A stretch of DNA of 64,000 nucleotides, taken from positions 3,160,501-3,224,500 of the forward strand of contig NZ_CP045571.1 in the NCBI RefSeq assembly GCF_009662475.1, given 5' to 3'. This document shows positions 60,736 to 64,000 of the stretch, piece by piece. The stretch's first letter is position 1; each line of letters starts with the position of its first letter. Below the pieces are notes generated by a model. It had not been told where the DNA came from and made no database searches. It was given only the letters and a program-made list of their open reading frames with translations. The stretch comes from Acidithiobacillus thiooxidans ATCC 19377 (GTDB taxonomy: Bacteria; Pseudomonadota; Gammaproteobacteria; Acidithiobacillales; Acidithiobacillaceae). The position numbers and the translations under genes were made by a program.

Positions 60736-61861
60736 ACTGCAGGTAAAAAGCCGGCCGGCAATCGCGGCGGTGCCCAACGAACCGGCGCTTTCGGTGCAGG
60801 GACTGAATGTGCGCTTTGGCGCCCAGACGGTCTTGAGTAACGTCCAGATGGATCTTGAAGATGGTCGTTACGCCTGCCTGCTGGGTGAATCAGGATCAGG
60901 CAAAAGCACCTTGCTGGCGGCCATTGCCGGGCTCATCAAGCCCCGGGCTGGCAGTATTCGCCTGCGCGGTCAGCATGTATTCACCGCCGGGGGCATACAG
61001 ATTCCTCCCGAAAAACGCGGCATTGGTATGGTTTTTCAGGATGCGGCGCTCTGGCCCCACCTCCGGGTCATTGATAATGTTCTTTTTCCCCTGCGCGCTC
61101 AGGGACTTCCGGTAGATCGCGAGCGGGCCATGCTGCTGCTGGAAAAAATGAACATTCCTGCTACCGCAGCAAAGCGCAAACCCCACGAATTATCGGGTGG
61201 GCAACGGCAGCGGGTCGCCATTGCCCGCGCCATCATCGCCCGTCCGCGTCTGGTCTTACTGGATGAACCCTTATCCGCCGTAGATCAGGGGGTTCGCGAA
61301 GAAATCCGCTACTTTCTCCGTACCCTGTTTCGTGAAGAAGGCATTGCCGCCCTGCATGTCACCCATGATCCCAGCGAAGCCTTTTATCTGGGCCAACATG
61401 TCGGCGTTCTCCACAGCGGTCATCTGGAACAATGGGATCAACCGGAGAAACTGTTCCGTTTCCCGGCTAGTGAAAATGTAGCTCGACTCAGCGGCTCCGT
61501 CCGGAGCCTACCCGTAAAGATTATTCAATATCAGGGCGGTAAAGCCGAAGTCGCGTTGGCAAATGGCCAGAAAATATGGGTACCCGGGGCCGATACACTG
61601 CGTGAAGGCAAACCTGGTCTTTTGCTGCTGCGCCCCGGAGACATTGACTGCGACGGCCCGGAAGCCGCATTTGCTGGCGAAGCCATTCATTCCCATTGGA
61701 GTGATGGTCGCTATCTGGTGCATTTGCAGGCTTTCGGCCAGCACGAATTATTGAGCTACTCCCAGCAAAGCAGTCTGGGTCCGCGCCACTGGCAAATTTA
61801 CCCAAATCACGGCTGGTGCATTCCTGCCGAAACTTCCGCAACTCAGGAGAAAACCCTATGA
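60725..61861 (+). CDS. ABC transporter ATP-binding protein (FbpC/PhnT/PotA-like)
   Basis: A 378-residue ATPase. Walker A is LLGESGSGKSTLLAAIAGLI, the signature is HELSGGQRQRVAIARAIIAR, Walker B is LVLLDEPLSAVDQ and the switch His is in ALHVTHDPSEA. A C-terminal TOBE-like domain (about residues 260-370) is present. This type powers importers of ferric iron, phosphonates, sulfate or spermidine. Upstream are a Pho box and short leader ORFs; no ribosome site is evident. The stop overlaps the next ATG. Confidence 0.93.
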   Translation: MVAELQVKSRPAIAAVPNEPALSVQGLNVRFGAQTVLSNVQMDLEDGRYACLLGESGSGKSTLLAAIAGLIKPRAGSIRLRGQHVFTAGGIQIPPEKRGIGMVFQDAALWPHLRVIDNVLFPLRAQGLPVDRERAMLLLEKMNIPATAAKRKPHELSGGQRQRVAIARAIIARPRLVLLDEPLSAVDQGVREEIRYFLRTLFREEGIAALHVTHDPSEAFYLGQHVGVLHSGHLEQWDQPEKLFRFPASENVARLSGSVRSLPVKIIQYQGGKAEVALANGQKIWVPGADTLREGKPGLLLLRPGDIDCDGPEAAFAGEAIHSHWSDGRYLVHLQAFGQHELLSYSQQSSLGPRHWQIYPNHGWCIPAETSATQEKTL

Positions 61862-62847
61862 ACCCCGTAGTCAAACAAGTTACCTTGGCCATCATGAGTC
61901 TGGCATTTGCAGGCACTGCTTCTGCCGCCACGCTGACTTTGTACAGTGCTGCGCCAGCTTCTTTAGCCAAGGCTCTGGCGCGCGCATTCAGCAAAAAAAC
62001 CGGTGATCACGTCGCCGTGTGGACATCCAGCACCGGAAAAGTCATGGCCCGCCTTGCGGCCGAAGCTGACCATCCGCATGCCGATGTGGTCATGGTCGCC
62101 GACTGGACAGCCGGCCTGGAACTCGCCAAAGACAAGATGGTGTATGACTATCAACCTGAAAGCATCGACAAAAATCTTTTCCCGGCCATGCAGCTCAAAG
62201 GACCCTTCCTGCCCTATGGTGCCGATACGGTTTCCATGGTCATGAACAGCAAAGCCTTGCCCAAGGGCGCGAGCATGCCTACCAGCTGGTTTGATCTGAC
62301 CGCTCCCGTCTGGAAAAATCACCTCACCGCGCCCAACCCGCTGCTCTCGGGCACGGCTTCGGATTTTGTCATTGCCTTTGTGGATAAATACGGCAACAAG
62401 GCCTGGCAATATTTTTCCGACCTGAAAGCCAATGGCACCGTCTGGCCGGGGACTAATCATACCGCACTGATGCCGGTACTTTCCGGTGAACGCAGTGGGA
62501 TGGTGGAGTGCGTTGGGCATGCCGCCGTGCAGGCCAAGGTACAGGGCAACTCCATTCAGCTGATTTACCCGAAAGAAGGCACCATGCTGATTCCCCGCCC
62601 CATCATGATCATGCAGTCGGCGCCGGATAAAAAGCTGGCCGAACAGTTTGTCAATTTCACCATGTCCCCTGCCGGACAAAAACTCGTCGCCAAATATAAT
62701 CTCTATCCTTCCCTGAATGGCGTTGCCGCCAAACCTGCTCTGGCCAAGCTCGGTACTTATCCGGTCATGCAGGTCAACTGGGATCAGGTCGCCGCAACCC
62801 GCGCCAGCGTGCTGGCCAAATTCCGCAAGGACATTCTCGGTCAATGA
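61858..62847 (+). CDS. ABC transporter periplasmic substrate-binding protein (ferric or phosphonate type)
   Basis: A 329-residue exported binding protein. The Sec signal spans about residues 1-22 (ending ASAA). The mature start TLTLYSAAPASLAKALARAF and the segment SSTGKVMARLAAEADHPHAD, then VVMVADWTAGLELAKDKMVY, fit the FbpA/PhnS type II fold. The Tyr-Tyr pair of classic ferric FbpA near the C-terminus is not evident. With the Pho box upstream, a phosphonate or organophosphate ligand is as likely as iron. The ATG overlaps the ATPase stop, and the stop overlaps the permease start. Confidence 0.88.
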   Translation: MNPVVKQVTLAIMSLAFAGTASAATLTLYSAAPASLAKALARAFSKKTGDHVAVWTSSTGKVMARLAAEADHPHADVVMVADWTAGLELAKDKMVYDYQPESIDKNLFPAMQLKGPFLPYGADTVSMVMNSKALPKGASMPTSWFDLTAPVWKNHLTAPNPLLSGTASDFVIAFVDKYGNKAWQYFSDLKANGTVWPGTNHTALMPVLSGERSGMVECVGHAAVQAKVQGNSIQLIYPKEGTMLIPRPIMIMQSAPDKKLAEQFVNFTMSPAGQKLVAKYNLYPSLNGVAAKPALAKLGTYPVMQVNWDQVAATRASVLAKFRKDILGQ

Positions 62848-64000
62848 TGGTACGCAGCCTGAATCGGCTGCTGGTTTTTGGCATCCTTGGCCTGCTGGTT
62901 CTCGCACCACTGGCCACCATCGTTTTCGAGGCGCTGCAGCCCGACGCCAGCCATCATCATGGCATGGCTCTGCTGCAGTTGGGAGTAGACCAGCACTTTA
63001 TCCACGCCCTGCTGGGCACCGCAGGCATGGCTGCTCTGGCGGTGGTTTTTGCGCTGCCCATCGGGCTGATTCTGGCCTTGTTGATGTTTTACGCCCCGCC
63101 CAAATTCAGCCTGCTTTGGGAAGGGCTGATTCTTATCCCCTTTTTAATACCACCTTACCTGACTGCCGAGGCCTGGACCTTGCTGGTTGGTCCGGTAGGA
63201 CTCATTGAACAACTCATCCATGGTCTCGGAACGCCCCTGGAAAATTTTTTGTACTCGTTGGCGGGAATGGCTGCGGTAATGGCCCTGCATCTCACCCCGC
63301 TGGTGTACATTATTCTGCGCGCAGCCTTACAAAATGGGGATTTTCGCCTGATTCAGGCAGCCCGTGTACATGGGGCAGGACTGTGGCGGGCCTTTCGCGT
63401 CGGCGTTTTGCCCCTGGTTTTGCCCGCATTGGCCGCTGCAGGTTTACTGGTTTTCCTGGATACTTCAGCAGAATTTGGTGTGCCTGCCTTGCTGAGTGGC
63501 TATGCCGGAGTTACTGTGCTCAGCACCAGCATTGAGGCCGCCACCAATGTCTGGCCCGTCAATTTGCCACGCGCCTCCGCCATCGGCCTGGTATTGTGTA
63601 CCCTGGGCATTGTCGCCTGGTTTTTTTATCGTCCCCTGGCCAACGAAAATCGTGGACAAATCCACCAGCTTCACTACCCAAGCCGCTGGTGGTCAATGCT
63701 TCCTCTAGCCGCTTTTGTTTTGATTGCCATGTTGTTACCCATCGGGGCGGTGCTGGCGGTGTCTTTCGAGAAAGCCATTACGGTAGGACTGAAATTCAGC
63801 AATTTCACCTGGCATCACTACCATCATATTCTCTCTCATCAATCCAGTGCGTTCGGAGCCCTTAAAACCAGCCTGGAACTCGCCGCCCTGGTGGCTTTTG
63901 GTACCATGGTGGCCGCCCTGCTGACGGCCAATATTGTCCGCCGTGGTGGTCGTTTTGCTGCTTTTCTGGATTTGCTGGCCACCCTGCCCATGGCCATACC
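62844..64000 (+). CDS. ABC transporter permease, double-domain (FbpB/PhnUV-like), 3' cut by window edge
   Basis: The frame starting MMVRSLNRLLVFGILGLLVL is open to the window end (385 codons), so this is the N-terminal part of a permease. At least eight hydrophobic helices are visible. An EAA-type loop, AARVHGAGLWRAFRVGVLPL then VLPAL, lies in the first half. A new set of helices (SMLPLAAFVLIAMLLPIGAV, then LAV) starts near residue 290, so two permease domains are fused in one chain, as in FbpB. The ATGATG start overlaps the binding-protein stop. It completes the importer. Confidence 0.9.
   Translation, partial: MMVRSLNRLLVFGILGLLVLAPLATIVFEALQPDASHHHGMALLQLGVDQHFIHALLGTAGMAALAVVFALPIGLILALLMFYAPPKFSLLWEGLILIPFLIPPYLTAEAWTLLVGPVGLIEQLIHGLGTPLENFLYSLAGMAAVMALHLTPLVYIILRAALQNGDFRLIQAARVHGAGLWRAFRVGVLPLVLPALAAAGLLVFLDTSAEFGVPALLSGYAGVTVLSTSIEAATNVWPVNLPRASAIGLVLCTLGIVAWFFYRPLANENRGQIHQLHYPSRWWSMLPLAAFVLIAMLLPIGAVLAVSFEKAITVGLKFSNFTWHHYHHILSHQSSAFGALKTSLELAALVAFGTMVAALLTANIVRRGGRFAAFLDLLATLPMAI

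Noticed and set aside
61963-62910. 315-codon minus-strand ORF opposite the ABC binding protein
   Set aside because: Antisense of a well-supported exported binding protein. No independent signal.

Overview
The window looks like a chromosomal segment of an acidophilic, chemolithotrophic gamma-like proteobacterium. Acidithiobacillus is my best guess. The basis is the overall gene set and order (rsmI-lpoA-yraN-SIS, tsaD, plsY, folB, rimO), a CIO-like cytochrome bd, and many metal, redox and envelope-stress genes. The genus is inference; no marker gene settles it. Coding density is high, with tight operons joined by ATGA or TGATG overlaps.

Region by region. 1-4.97 kb: end of a cyclopropane-fatty-acid synthase, a TMEM175-like channel, a divergent pirin/LysR pair, then small envelope proteins including an Slp lipoprotein. 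5.05-7.1 kb: a three-gene bufferin-type (metal-binding RiPP) operon, made of a Cys-rich precursor, a DUF692 enzyme and a DUF2063 partner. It runs directly into recC-recB-recD (7.1-16.1 kb). 16.2-24.0 kb: a long globin-GAF-GAF-GGDEF-EAL signalling protein with a CZB-like tail, msrA-msrB, DUF4337, a DsbG-like lipoprotein, galE and a DUF4239 membrane protein. 24.0-27.0 kb: an accessory patch beside tRNA-Phe, with a mazEF-like toxin-antitoxin pair, two orphan small genes, and about 1 kb of non-coding, inverted-repeat-rich DNA.

27.1-34.6 kb: rsmI (minus) and divergent lpoA-yraN-(GmhA/RfaE2 fusion)-FAD oxidase-DUF155-waaF, a cell-wall and LPS-heptose cluster. 34.6-36.7 kb: a minus-strand porin plus OmpA-like lipoprotein transcription unit. 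It is bounded by a near-consensus Pho box with a -10 element and by a strong terminator. 36.9-46.6 kb: metR, hemN, an ArsC-like gene, midA, a pteridine-reductase-like SDR, a NifU-like protein, rimO, folB, plsY, a TPR protein, tsaD and a DUF455 ferritin-like protein. 46.9-51.2 kb: cydAB with a terminator, two small helical proteins that resemble each other, and an L,D-transpeptidase. 51.3-59.2 kb: a tripartite RND efflux operon, divergent from an OmpR/EnvZ-type two-component system. TGTAACA-type sites lie between them. 59.3-64 kb: an NRAMP-like transporter, then a Pho-box promoter and two minicistrons leading into an ABC importer (ATPase, binding protein, fused permease cut by the window end).

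How the parts connect: two Pho boxes tie outer-membrane entry (the porin unit) and inner-membrane import (the ABC system) to phosphate limitation. The OmpR-like regulator probably controls its own genes and the adjacent efflux pump. The bufferin operon, RND pump, Msr enzymes and DsbG fit life in metal-rich, oxidising surroundings. All functional links are inferred from sequence.
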